Positions 9,434 to 22,833 of a stretch of 64,000 nucleotides of DNA are shown here, in pieces (positions within the stretch are counted from its first letter, which is position 1; each line of letters opens with the position of its first letter). The position numbers and the translations under genes are program-made. A model generated the notes under the pieces. The model had not been told where the DNA came from, searched no databases, and saw only the letters and a program-made list of their open reading frames with translations. This stretch comes from Allium sativum (taxonomy: Eukaryota; Streptophyta; Magnoliopsida; Asparagales; Amaryllidaceae): NCBI GenBank assembly GCA_030737875.1, contig CM060910.1:251876427-251940426 (forward strand), read 5' to 3'.

Positions 9434-12400
9434 CTGCAAAAAAAGAAAACTAATGCTTCAGCACCTTATGCATGTCCTGTATAATTGTATTTGTGTAAAC
9501 ATAGGAATGGTGATACAGATTTCAATAAACGGTTATTTTCCTCCACATTAAACCCAATTCAATCTACAATTCAAGCCACTAATTTCACTTTTCAATAAAT
9601 GGAAACTATACAAACGTGACATGCATTTCAGATCAATATTTTTCCATTTCCATCACTTAGCATCAAACTCACACAGTTCGTTTAATTACTCTTTCCCTCT
9701 ACAGTTGACTAAAGCATTCATAATTTGGTTATGTAATCCCATCATGCTTCCTTTCTGTCAATTTTCAAGGGATTTGCTAAGGGAAAACCATATTGAATAG
9801 GGAGCACCATTGGAATCATGTTCTAAGGTATAAATTAATTTGACTAGAATACCCTAATTAATATTAGATTATTCACCCTTTAAAAAAATACATCAAAAAA
9901 TGAACATCTGGAAAAACAATAAAATAAATTTCACTTTTTTAAAATTTTAACAAGTTTTAGAAAACTTGGAAATATTTAAGATGAATCTCTTGAAATCGCA
10001 AACAATCACTCGAGATATTCTTGTTTTGAAACCTAATACTTGTAAAAAGATGAAACTTTAGATCTACACCCAAAATTTTAGGTAATGTTTGGCTTCATTT
10101 CGCATTTTCAACATACGTTACAAAACATGAAAAGAGCATATCAATTGACATACACACTTGGCTTTAACAAACGGAATCCCTAAAATCGGAAGCCTATCAA
10201 CTCATATTTATACATCTTTCCTCCGAGTTATTTGGCAATGTGGGAGTATTCTAATTTCAAACTGTCATTATTTCTTGTCAAGCGCAAGACAACACTTAGC
10301 ACAGCGGAGAGGTCCGAAAGAATGGATTATTTTCCATGCTTCTGTTATTTCTCACAACACAGAATTTTTTTTTATTTATTTTGCATGTTAATTACATTTT
10401 TCAGATTGGTTATCTTCTAAAAGTATACGTTGTACGCGCTTTGTTTGGACTGAAATCTTCCAAAAATACATGTGGCATGCGCATTTTCATTTAGATAAAA
10501 AACCTAAAGCTAAAATCGACTGACCAAACGAGGCAGTTTTCTTCTGGAACCTTTGGTTTTGATTTTCTTTTTCCTCAAATGTTACGTCGCATTTTTATTT
10601 TCCATCAAATTATTAAAGTATTTTTATCTCATAAAATAAAACTGATGTTTTAATAAAAGCTACACACTCATCATATGATGTCTCAAAGACTCAAATCCAT
10701 TATTCCTGGAATCATTGTTTAAAGCATCATATAGCTAACCACTTGAGCTAGAGCTCCTTGATTATTAAAGGACAAACAATTTAAAGGTATTTTGGTCAAT
10801 AATTATCATAGAAACAACACACTTTGAAATTCCCCCCTTATCTGAAAAATCCTATGCCAAAAAAAAAAAATCCCTTAGCCAATAACGCCCTTAATCCGAC
10901 AGTGGACACACACACATGCGCGTGTGTGAGGGGGAATTGGGGGTAGACACCCCCAGGGAGAGAGGAGCACATATACTTGGCCTAACTATGGTTTGACATC
11001 AATATTCTAACAGAACAAGCAATAACACTGCTCACAAGTTAATTGAATTTATAGCAAACTGTTGTTCATCATCTTGGATAAAATTCCACTCAGACGTAAC
11101 AATAATAGATTAGATAACTTCAATATAACACGACAACCGCCTCTCTCCATCGTGTAAAATAATGAGAATGAGAACGCACCTTGCTAGTTTATCCTGAGAT
11201 GATTGCAAGACAAATATTGCTAGAATGAAAGACAAGGCAAGGCCTGCACAAAATAGCAGAAAAAAGATAAGAGAGTTTTAACAAGAATATAAGAAATCAC
11301 TAGTGCCATTTTGTTCTAAGTTCAAATAGTCCTAAAACACATGATATAATTTTGAGTTATGAAACTTAAAATGAATCTCATATTTATTGAGCAAAGGTCA
11401 ATCATCATGTCCATGTACTCTATCCAGACACAGGTATTATACTAAAGAATACAACACGCTCATGCATTGCCTTATAAGTTACTGCACCTGATCCAAATAA
11501 TACATAAAACCCTGCTGCTACATCAATCTCAGACCGTTCTTCCCTGTCACAATGAATCAAGTGGAGACGTACAATTTAGTGGGAATATTTGTAATCAAAC
11601 GTTAGTCAAGACACAATGAGAACAAATAATTGAATTGAGCTGGGCTAAAATATGCATACCAAGTATATCTGACGAGAACATACTTTGGCCAATGCTCTGG
11701 GTCCCAGAAATGTTTGCGTATGTCCTGATGAACTTCGATATCTGCTTAGAGAAACTAGAACAGTCAGAATACTGTAACTATCAAAGGTTCTATCTTCCAA
11801 CAAGAGACCAGGACGATAGTGCAGTGAAAAAGCATTCTAGGACATTTATAAATGGTAATGCAATCTAAACGTAAAGTTTAAGATGCTTTTTTTTCCTCCT
11901 TTTATTAACATATTAATTGAATAGTTACATGATTAATAATAATCAGTGTAAATTATAGGTTATTATTAGTAATAATTCAAATGTAAAAGTTAACAATTCT
12001 CTTTTAATAATTTTACCTAATAATTTAAATAATAATTAACAAATATTTATTTTAGTCAATACATACATTAATAACAGAAATTGCATTAATAAATTTAAGC
12101 CAACGCTCGATAGTATGATATGAAAAAACAAAAAAAGGAAATTTTGACATACATCCTTATAATTATTGGAACTAGTTTTCAGGCCCCTTCTAATTTCTTG
12201 TTATAAAATACATCCATATTTTCAGAAAAAAATAGGCATAATACATGGGAGTATTTAGGTAATTTTATTACCCTTAATATGTGGCCCTATTATTATTTTA
12301 CATAACTCATAAATGCACGAAATACATATCTTGGCAGCCAAAGCCAATATAATTTGGAAACAAGAGATAGAAAAAAGAGAATTGTAAAAAAAGAGGGCTA

Positions 12401-13604
12401 TATAAAATAGTTTTCAAAAGAAAGGATTTCCAAAAGGAAGGATGCAAAATAAATAAACTTTTGGAAGAGGATGTCCTTAGTTTTCACAAATAAAACTTTC
12501 ATTACTTTTCTTTGGTGCAACAACAAAGAAAAAGCTAATGTATAATAGTAATACAAGCACAAAGCACAATACAAACATAGACACATCAATAGCCTTAGAA
12601 AATGGACACTATTATGTGGATCATAAGCGCTTAACAAGAAAACAGATAACAACGATTTAACGGACATTTGTCTTCCAAAAGTAGAAGCAAATCTACCGTG
12701 ACCATTTGCCATCATCCAAAACTGGTTAATGCCATTTTCAACTTCAAAATCGGATTCCATCCAGCCCCCTCCGTCATTAACCATTTATGAAATCCCATGT
12801 ATTTTCTGATTAGGTTATCAAACTTATTCACTATTACTAAGTAATCAAGGAACTGACCAATTATTTCTTCAAGGAAAATCCAAATACAAGGAAAACAATT
12901 TATTTAAATCTTTTGCAACTCTTATTTCTTGAAGCTTAGAACATGCTTTGACTAAAGTTGAGGTAAACTCTTAAGAGCAAGCGGTGTATGTCATTTGAAT
13001 TATATAATATTGGATTTGATTAATGGTTGATTTTTGATTGATTGATTACAGTATGCAAAGCTCTACTTACATGGGAAAATTTCATAAACCTCGCAACAAC
13101 TCGGAATTTTAGTGTTTCCAAAACGTGTGAATATTTAAGATATTTTAAGTATTCGATAAATGGATTTTTACTGAAATCAATAACTCTTTTAAATTATAAG
13201 TGAAAATTTGAAATTTACTCATAGAATCTGATTTACATTAATAAATTGTTCGTCTGTAAACTGAAAATGCAACCAACATGTTTCTGAAATTTTCAGCTTT
13301 TATTCGAATAGAGACTGATTTTTTAAGTTTTGATAACTTAATTGAATAACATTTATAAGATACTTATATTATCTGGAATACAATAATAATAGTCGATATC
13401 AAGGTTCGAGAACTCCGTTTCGGTCTTTTGAAAATTTGATAGTTTCGGCTGGTTTCGTAAATTTCGGTGGTTTCGGTTTTGTTTCAATTTTGGTCCAGAT
13501 TTCGATTTTCAGTATTTTAGTAATAAATTTATTAATGGTAAATGAAAAACACAAGCCCACAATTCTTTTGAAAGCGGCCAACTAGCATCACAGTACAGAA
13601 ATCC

Positions 13605-13635
<31 letters not shown>

Positions 13636-16600
13636 GCTGCTTCAACTAAAAAATCCCCACCTAATTTTCACCTTAAGATTTCAAATCCACACCATCTTAC
13701 TCCCTAATTTCGGTCACCGCAGCATAGCTCTTTACCGCATTATATAAATTTCCTACTTCCTGCCGCATCACACCGCAGAATTTCGAAATTGAATCGATTC
13801 ATCCAAAATCGCTTGCTTTAATCGAATTGATTCTTTCGAAATCGACCGATTGATGCTTCAGCTCGCGCAATAGCATGGAGGAGAAGAAATTAAGTAACTC
13901 ACGAAGATCTGTTGCTGGAGTATTCGATTTTTTTCGAATGTGTTTGCAGTAAGCATAAATTCAGAGCTGCGTATGAAGAGATTCATTCTTTTTTGTGCCC
14001 TAAAAACGAAACCGGTTTTGACAGACGGTTTTGGACCGCTGTCCACCAGCACCGGTCCGATAACCCCGAAATTTTGGGGTGCCGTACGAAATCTTGAACC
14101 ATGGTCGATATTTTAATTGTACTAGGAACTTAAACAGAATATTTTATAAAAATGATTCTCAAGAGGAATGAGATATGTTTTAGAACGTACATGGTGTATA
14201 TATCATATACAAGTTTTAAATCTATCTTATAATTGTTTAAGTACATTTAAGAAATATTTATTATTTTAAGAAGGTTTGGAAAGTATTCTTTGGAAAGAAA
14301 TGGTTATATAAAATATAAGATGTGATATAAATAAGTTTTTAACAAGTCAAAATATAAAGAAGTAAGAAAAAAGAGGACGTAAGTACATGGTGAAAGACTT
14401 AAGGGAGTATCGTACTAATGTAAAAAAATTAGCATACAAAACTATGAGTAATAATAATGTGTAAGGTTATGGTAAAACTTGATTTCTTTATTATTTTAAA
14501 TAAATTCTCTCAAATACATTTTGTTTTCATTCATTTCCAAATCAAGTTCATTTTCATACGTAAGAAAAAAGAAACACAAGAAAGGAGAAGAAAAGAAAGA
14601 AACAAAGCAACAAGCAATTAAAGCTAGATAGAAGCTTTTGAATACAAGATTTATAAAAGAGCTAACATGTTAAAGGTGAGAACTTTGATCGTTTTAGTTT
14701 ATATATAAAAGTCAGTAAATATATTTATATTTTAAAAATTGAATCCTGGTCATAACTCCTGAATGCATGTTGTATGAATTGCATACATGTTTAAAGTGAG
14801 AACATGATTATTTTCAGGCTAACATAAATCAAGACGATGCATATGTATATATACTGATAAGTTAACAACAGTAAATTTCTCCTATGGTTTTTTTATAGGA
14901 AAAAAAAACTTGTGTTTAAGTCGTTAGCTAATGATCTTAACAATTGATCTTGTTTATGTTTTTGAACCTTAAATCATAAACGTATTTATTTTTTGCATGT
15001 CTTAATCCTTTGAATGACCATTGAATGTTAAGCAAGCCAGAAACTTGGGCAGAACTTGAAAAACCTGTTGATGGAAACAAAGAAAGCCTTCTCTCTTAGA
15101 AACAAAAACATGTATCTCTTACGTCCAGAAACCAATGTTTTCAAATCTAATTGATTTTAATCAAAAGTTCAAACAAGAAAATAATGTATAATCTTTTGTG
15201 GTTTATTTTAAAATTAATTTCGTGACTTTTAGTTGCATTAGGAAAAATTGTTACTTAACAGTAAAAGGATGAATTTTGATCGTCGATGATCAAAATTTGA
15301 AGTTTGATTTATATAATCAGATCAATATTGAAAAATCATGATTTTTGATGCTAGTATCAGATTTTTTAATCGAGTGTTGTGTAGGTATGGATCAATAATG
15401 CATTTTTTTTTGGTTGAAATTTGATTTTGATTGATTTCAGCTATGAACGAAGAATGGCTGTTGGTGAAGCTTCGTCATGATGAGAAGCCTGAGAGATGGC
15501 CGAAGGGCAGCCGATGGGGGCGTGAAGAGGTGGATTTAGGGTTTTGTTTCAGAGTTGGGTCTACAGGCTTTGATTAGCTCGATTGGTTCATCCAGGGAGG
15601 AGAGGTGACCGGACTTGGTAGGGTTGATTTCTGGTGAAGCATGGTTGAGTAGAGATCGTCTTGGTGGTGGTGACCGATCACAATAACGGTTGGAGGTGGC
15701 CGCAGTTTATGAATTCTTGGATCAGTTTGTTGTTTAGGGAGTGGGTTGTTTTGGGTGGTAGCAGGTTTTTTTTGGAGAAGTTGATCCGGAGCTTGGTTGA
15801 GTGGCCGATGTTTTAAATTTAACTAATCAATTATTTAACTAGGTGTTCAATATAATTAATTTATCTAATGCTCACTAAAAATTAATTTATCTAATGATGG
15901 CAATCAAGCAAATAAATTAAGAAATTTCTTGAACTGATTTTAAGTTACTTAAATTAACTTAAGAATTGCTTTAACATTAACATTGTTTTTGAAGTGACAT
16001 TTTAAGTATGGAATAGATCTTTTTGTAAAAATATTCGATAGCAAACTTCAACCTATCTTGAAAATACAAACGAATTCGAGTCAAGGTATGAAAGGTAATA
16101 ATACTCCAACTTAAACAACTTCATTGTTATCAGATAGAAAGTATTATAGCCTGCGATCAACGAGGATTATAGGAATTTAAATATTATTTCCATTTACATA
16201 ATTGATTTAATCAAAAGCTAATATTTATGAGCTGAGATTTTAATAATAAGAACTCTCCTAAGTAAAGTTTGATATAGGCTTATGCTCTGAGATAAGTAAA
16301 ATAACAATTTAAGGATTTAAGTTAGTCAAAGATTAATTGTTGAGGCTTAGTAGATCCAATGAAAATAAACATCTTTATCGGACTGTGTTGCTTAGTAGAT
16401 CCAACGAAAATAAATATCTTTACTGGACCGTGTTGTTTGATAGTTGAACATCTGACGATCAAAATCTAGACCAGACCAGCTGCTCCAGAAATACGATGAT
16501 AAATGATAAGGAGATCCGTCCACTAAACAGTTAGCGGGTGAATCCCACTCTTATGTATTATCTGGTACCTCTAGAGAACTATTGGTTGTCCTTTCAAAGA

Positions 16601-19138
16601 GACCAAGGCCGGATTAAGTTATAAGAAAACCACTTCGATCTGGTTGAGCGTCTGAAATGGAAGACACCTCAAAATGCTGGAATCCAAGACAAAGCTTTGA
16701 AGTGCAAGGGCTAATTGCCAATAATCGTGATGGTGATTCCAAAATGGATGTAGTAAGAATAGTGCCTTTTGTTCATTCGAACCCAGAACAACTTATATGA
16801 ATGAGTGTTATCAGCACGCTGCCACCGTAGGACACTAACATTCCTCATGTATGTCATATAAAAGGTAAAACGTAATCTCAAACCTTGCCAACCGAAACGA
16901 CCAAAATCGGGGAACATGTAACAGGATTAAGTGAGTCGCACCCAAGTAGGATATATTAGTTAGCCTTCTAGATATAAGCATTTATCTTATGATTATGTGT
17001 GGTTGTCATCGACAAAGGATTGCAAAGCAACCGGAATGAAGACATATTCGATACTATCAAGTTGAGTGGTAGGCCGGTTTTTTTTTTTTTTTTTTTGGTA
17101 GGGGATCTAGGCGAAGTTCTCAGCATGTTTTCTGGACGTGTTATGTGGCGGATGATACCCCAAGTGCTCAGTCATTGTATGAAATCCAATCTTCAACATA
17201 AGCCATTGCGGTTTCAATTGTATAGCTAACATAGTGGAATTTAACAATGGTGACAATTTTGACTAAGATTCATAAGTATTTATATCCAGACATTATTACA
17301 ATATCACTGCATTTAATATAAAAGTTATCGTAAAGTAAAAACATGTCTGTGCTTATAGGTGACTTGATCTTACGAGATAACCACGTTCAATAACATATAA
17401 CAAATCAAATTCTTTGTGATTTGAGTTGTCTCACGTTAGCATACCAGACTGACCTGGACATTATTTTCTGTAATGCTCGGATCAAACCAAGCATGTTTTC
17501 CAGATTTTTTTTAGATGCTTGGAGCTTTAAGAAATGACTGAAAGACCTGACATACCATCGTACATGGTTATTCTTCCGTCGTTTGTGTTTGAGTTGTGTA
17601 TAATTATAATTATCAGCATTTGTAACTGTAAGGATAAGCTATTATAATTGTCCAGACTGATCTAAAAATAGTTACTATGATGCATGCATTCTTGTGTAAG
17701 GATATATTCCAATATTATATGATTATTCCGCTACATGTGAGATTTTTTTTTTTTTTAATGTTTCCCTTAATTGTTTGATTTTTCGATACTCGATTTTCAG
17801 CATGTAGATACGGTAGTGGTATTAATGTCGAGTTTTGAAAGACGAAACGTTGAGTAGTTACAAACCTATACCTTACACGCGTGATAAAATTACAGCATGC
17901 CTTTGCAAATAAATACTGTTTAAATGTGTATATACGATGCCTCTGTCAAGTTTAGCGCTTGTAAATCTATATACTTACGTTATTACAAATAAAGTAAGGA
18001 ACCAAGTGTTAAAGCTTGTAAAAAGTCAACATGCTGATAAGTTAAAACAAACAATGAGGCACTGTATTGACTACTGTGTAGTCAGTAGCAAACGGCACAA
18101 GGTAGCGCAAGCATTTTTCAGATTTATTTTAGACAGTTGGAGCTTCAAGAAAGGACCAGAAGGTCTGATATATCAACGTGCTTAGTTATTCTTCTGCCAT
18201 TTGTGTTTGTGATTGAGTTGTGTATAATTATCTGCATTTGTAAGGACATACTATTATAACTGTCCAGACTGATCTACAAAGTTACTTTGATGCATGTATT
18301 CTTGTGTAAGGATATGTTTTAATATTATATGGTTATTCTGCTGCATGTGAGATTCTGTCTCTATCCTTTTTTTCCTGTTTCCCTTAACTACTTGATTTTT
18401 CAACACTCAATTTTAAGTAAATACCATTTAAATGTGCATGTACGATGTCTCGGTCAAGTTAAGCATTTGTTAAAACTATATAGCTACGTTATTACAAATG
18501 AAGTAAGGAACCAAATGTTAAAGCTTGTAAAAAAATCAACATGCTGATAAGTTAACAACAAATGATGAGGCACTACATTGACGACTATGTAGTCAATAGC
18601 AAACAACACAAGAAAGCGCAAGGTTTGAGTTATGCACTACAACGCACGTCTACAAAGCAGGGGTGCTTCAACTATATAAAAAACTGCGCACCGATACGTA
18701 TGGGGTGCAGGAAAATACGTATGGGTTGTGCCACGAGGCGTGTCCCTGTATTTCCTGAAATGGGTGCGGCTGAGTATGGAGAATAGGGTGTGGCAAGGAA
18801 AAAAATGTAATTTTTTTATGACTTTCGATACAGTATATATTTACCGCTCAGATAATTTAAAACAGAAAACATGTGAGAAGCCTGAAGCCCTAACTCCATC
18901 CGTTCGTTGTTGTTCATCGTCATTGCTCTTCGTCGCTCCTCCTTGCTCCCTGTTGCTCCTCGACCCCATCGCCCTCGTCGCCGGTACACGATTTTAGATT
19001 TGAAGCGATATTTTTTTAGGGCATCGATAGCATCGATTTTTATATTTGAGGCAGCCTGGCAGGCATCGATTTTTAAAATGTAAGTTAGGCATTGATTTCG
19101 GATTTTTTTTTTTCTTTTTTTTTTTTTTCGCTAAACAC

Positions 19139-19170
<32 letters not shown>

Positions 19171-22100
19171 AGCCATCACGAAATGTAAGACAGGCATTTA
19201 TTTTGTGTTGAGGCATTTTTCCTGAACCCGTTTTGGGCATTTATCTTTTGCTGAACCCTTTTTGGGCATTTTTGAGGCATGCTGAGTCTTTTTTTGTGTT
19301 GAGGTGATTGCTTTGATCCACTTGATGGCGCCGAAAAGCTTGAGATAGCTAGTCTTTCACTTGACGAGTCGGAGCTGGAAGCCGTGATCATTCAAGATGA
19401 TTGAAGTACCTTAATTATTATGTTTAATGTTGTGTGTTTTAATTAGTACGGATGATGAATTATGTACTTGGCTACTTAGCATGTTGAACTTATTTATTTG
19501 ACTACTTTGTTTAATTAAAATGCTTTGATCCACTTGATGGCGCCGAAAAGCTTGAGATAGCTAGTCTTTCACTTGACGAGTCGGAGCTGGAAGCCGTGAT
19601 CATTCAAGATGATTGAAGTACCTTAATTATTATGTTTAATGTTGTGTGTTTTAATTAGTACGGATGATGAATTATGTACTTGGCTACTTAGCATGTTGAA
19701 CTTATTTATTTGACTACTTTGTTTAATTAAAATGCATTTGTTGGATTATATTTATATATAATATATTTTTAATATTTTAATATTTATCGTATCCCTCCGC
19801 ACCCGAATCCTTATATTTTTGAATTTGCTAAATTCATGTATCCCCATATCATGCACCCGCGCACCCGCACCAATGCTTCCTAGGCGCACATTATTTGGTT
19901 GTTTTCACATCTTTTACAACTAATAAAGTATATTATGCCAAAGTAAAATTTTATTCTATTTTTTATCATATCAAAACTGTTCAAGACTCCAAATACAAGC
20001 ATTATCATACTTCACACATGTACTAATATTCTTTGTTGTAAAATGTTAAATAAATCAAAGAAAACTTAATAATTTCATATTGCAGATTCAAAAATATTAA
20101 TGGATATGATACATTTGTATCTTACAAAATTTGAAATCTATTCGTATATTTGTGAGATGACAAAATTTATTGTTATTTGTAAATATGATGAGAAAAATAA
20201 TAATACAAAAGCATGAAAAATACAATTCTTCATGAAATGTAAAAGATATTCTAATGACAAGAATTAAGAAAAAACATAGACAAAAAAGTCATAAAATGAA
20301 AATAAAAAGATCAAATGAAAATAATATATATAAAGTCTACAATAACAAGATTCAAATAAACAAAGTCAAATACGATTCAAGTGTATATAGCGCAAGCTAA
20401 ATGAGAAAAAATGATCGATTTGTATGATTATTCAACTCCAATTGGGTCAGACTGGGATTTGTTCATCGTCCAAACATTTCAAAAAAAAAAAACACGCTAC
20501 TTAAAGCTACACTTTATTTTGTGTTTTGATAAAACAGAGCGCTATTTTTATGCTATAGGAAACTGTTGTGCTAGCGCAAAGCTCCGCGCTATGCGCTATT
20601 TGTCGTTGTAACATGCGATTTGGTAACGTTGATTGATGCCACTAAACTCTTAGGCCTGAGCTTGGATGTAAAGCCTAGGCGAAGATGTAGTCAAGTCTAC
20701 ATCAAATCAATAACACCATAAATCTTGTTTGAGCATAACCTCAACCATTATTTCAGATCTAGAAAATATCGTCTGATATCTCATTCAAGATCTTATGATC
20801 TCCTACCGAAATGAAACGGCAAATCTCGTTGTAAATCTTGTTTTGAATATATCATCTGTGATATGGAAATATTGGACGATATATCAGTCGAGCTGAGATA
20901 TCGAAATATCGACCGAACTTTTAATTTTTTTAAGGCTAAAATTTAAACTCATGTCTGGTCCAAAACAGTAGTTAAAAAAATCTCTCCATCTATGTTAATA
21001 GTGAACCTCTCTACTCTAATTGCTAAAACAAACCTTAAAAAATTCCTCTAGATCGATCAATGTCATATGGGCCATCTGAATCACATCTTGAGTCATTTGA
21101 AGAATAATTTTTTAAGATAAATTAATAGCTCTTTTTGTTAGTTAGCTTGTTAAAAGCCAAATTTGATTTTAGTTTATCATGATGCTCTTTTATGTTCTAA
21201 TTGTCTAATGTTTTAGACCTTTTCGGTGTTCTATGTCCAATAATAGTTCATGTTCATGGATGATAAATTGTAAGTTAATCTATTTGTATTGTATTATTAT
21301 TTTTTGTTTAAACATACTATGATTTATGAATATAAATATGAACACTCTTTTGTTTAAACATGCTATTGCTTTGATATAACAGATTGATCATCGGATTTGA
21401 CGACGATGTAATTGAGGAAAAAAAATTATGAGTGCATTAAATATTCACATTGAACTCTGTAAACCAAAGCCAATACAAAGGGGTCAAAAATAGAGAATAC
21501 GGATCTCTTGTATATATAACTATACATAACTCGTCATACTTCACCGTTTTTCTCAGAGTTTAGAGTGCTGAATAACTATATAATTCGCTGTGACACTTAT
21601 CTCTTGTAAACGAATCTTGTTCAAAATAGAATACAATTTTTACTATATGCTATTTACTACAATACTATTTTAAATGTGTTCAACACATAATGTAAAGAAT
21701 TTTTATAAAAAAAATTCATTAAAGTTATGAAGTATTTGTGACCATGAGTATTGAATTGTGTTAATAAATACTCATCTTAAATTACATTAATGTACGGTCC
21801 GCTCTCTATACAATGGACAACAATTTACTCAAGACCACCTGAGGCATCAACAGGTTTTGTACATTTAGTTGTTCAGAACAATTGCAAAACGACTCACGAG
21901 AGTATACTATAGGATGATTGAATATGAAGTCAAATAAAGGATCTCAGGTAACAATGTGTGATTGTCTTTTGCTTAAGAATGTTGTGGATTTTAAGTGTAA
22001 AAACTATATATTAAGTATTGCTAATCCGATGACAATGATGATCATGTTACAGTCATAGTTGTATATAAGTTAAATCACTTGAAATGAAACATTATTCTAA

Positions 22101-22802
22101 AGGGGGTTTATCTCCTTCCGTGTAGAAGGTTAGTACAATTGTAATTAGAAGTCAACTTAAAACCGAAAACCTCTAATCAGCGTAAACCATTGAAATAACA
22201 CTTAATATATACTTATTTTAATTAAACTCACCTTGAGCATATCTTCGACAAAACATGATTAACATTTCAATCATTATCTACCGGTTGGGTTATATGTTAC
22301 ATATCTTCACATAGAAAATCTGCTGTAACGCTAACTATATTTAAATAACACATATTGAGCACACCCTTGTTGAAACATGATTGGATTTTCAAATTTCTAA
22401 CTAACCCTCGATTATCGCATTATATATTTGTTTACAATTATATGGCAAGTAAGCAGAGTCATATTTACTTTGGTTTTGCATTAAATTTTTTTTTTTTCTT
22501 TCTCATTTCCAAAAAAATTGCATTTTAATTTACTTTTGAATAGACATGATAGAGTAAACATACAGTTCTGGTCATTAAATTGAATTTTCTAGAAAATTAC
22601 ATGTCTTAACGAATAACAAAAAGAAAATTTTGAATTATAATCAATTTTAGTGAAACTAGTATACAGAACGATTCATAGGTGATGGATATAAAATTTATTC
22701 TAAATTGAAGTTTCTGTTTAAAGAGCTGTTAATTTAAAGTATGTGTTGACATTTTGTCTCTAAAGTTAGGTGATGCTAAGTCGAATTTGCAAAACTCTCC
22801 CT

Positions 22803-22833
<31 letters not shown>

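Noticed and set aside
12398..12784. 128-codon minus-strand frame inside intron 5
   Set aside because: No domain, low-complexity hydrophobic stretches, no splice or start context; most likely a chance frame.
18728..18997. 89-codon plus-strand frame with Leu/Ser/Pro-rich end
   Set aside because: The C-terminal part is a translated CT-rich leader-like block. No domain, and part of a probable transposon remnant.
21950..22040. Copia protease-like phrase (LLLKNVVDFKCKN...)
   Set aside because: Only a vague resemblance to the region after copia protease, with no flanking domains or LTRs.
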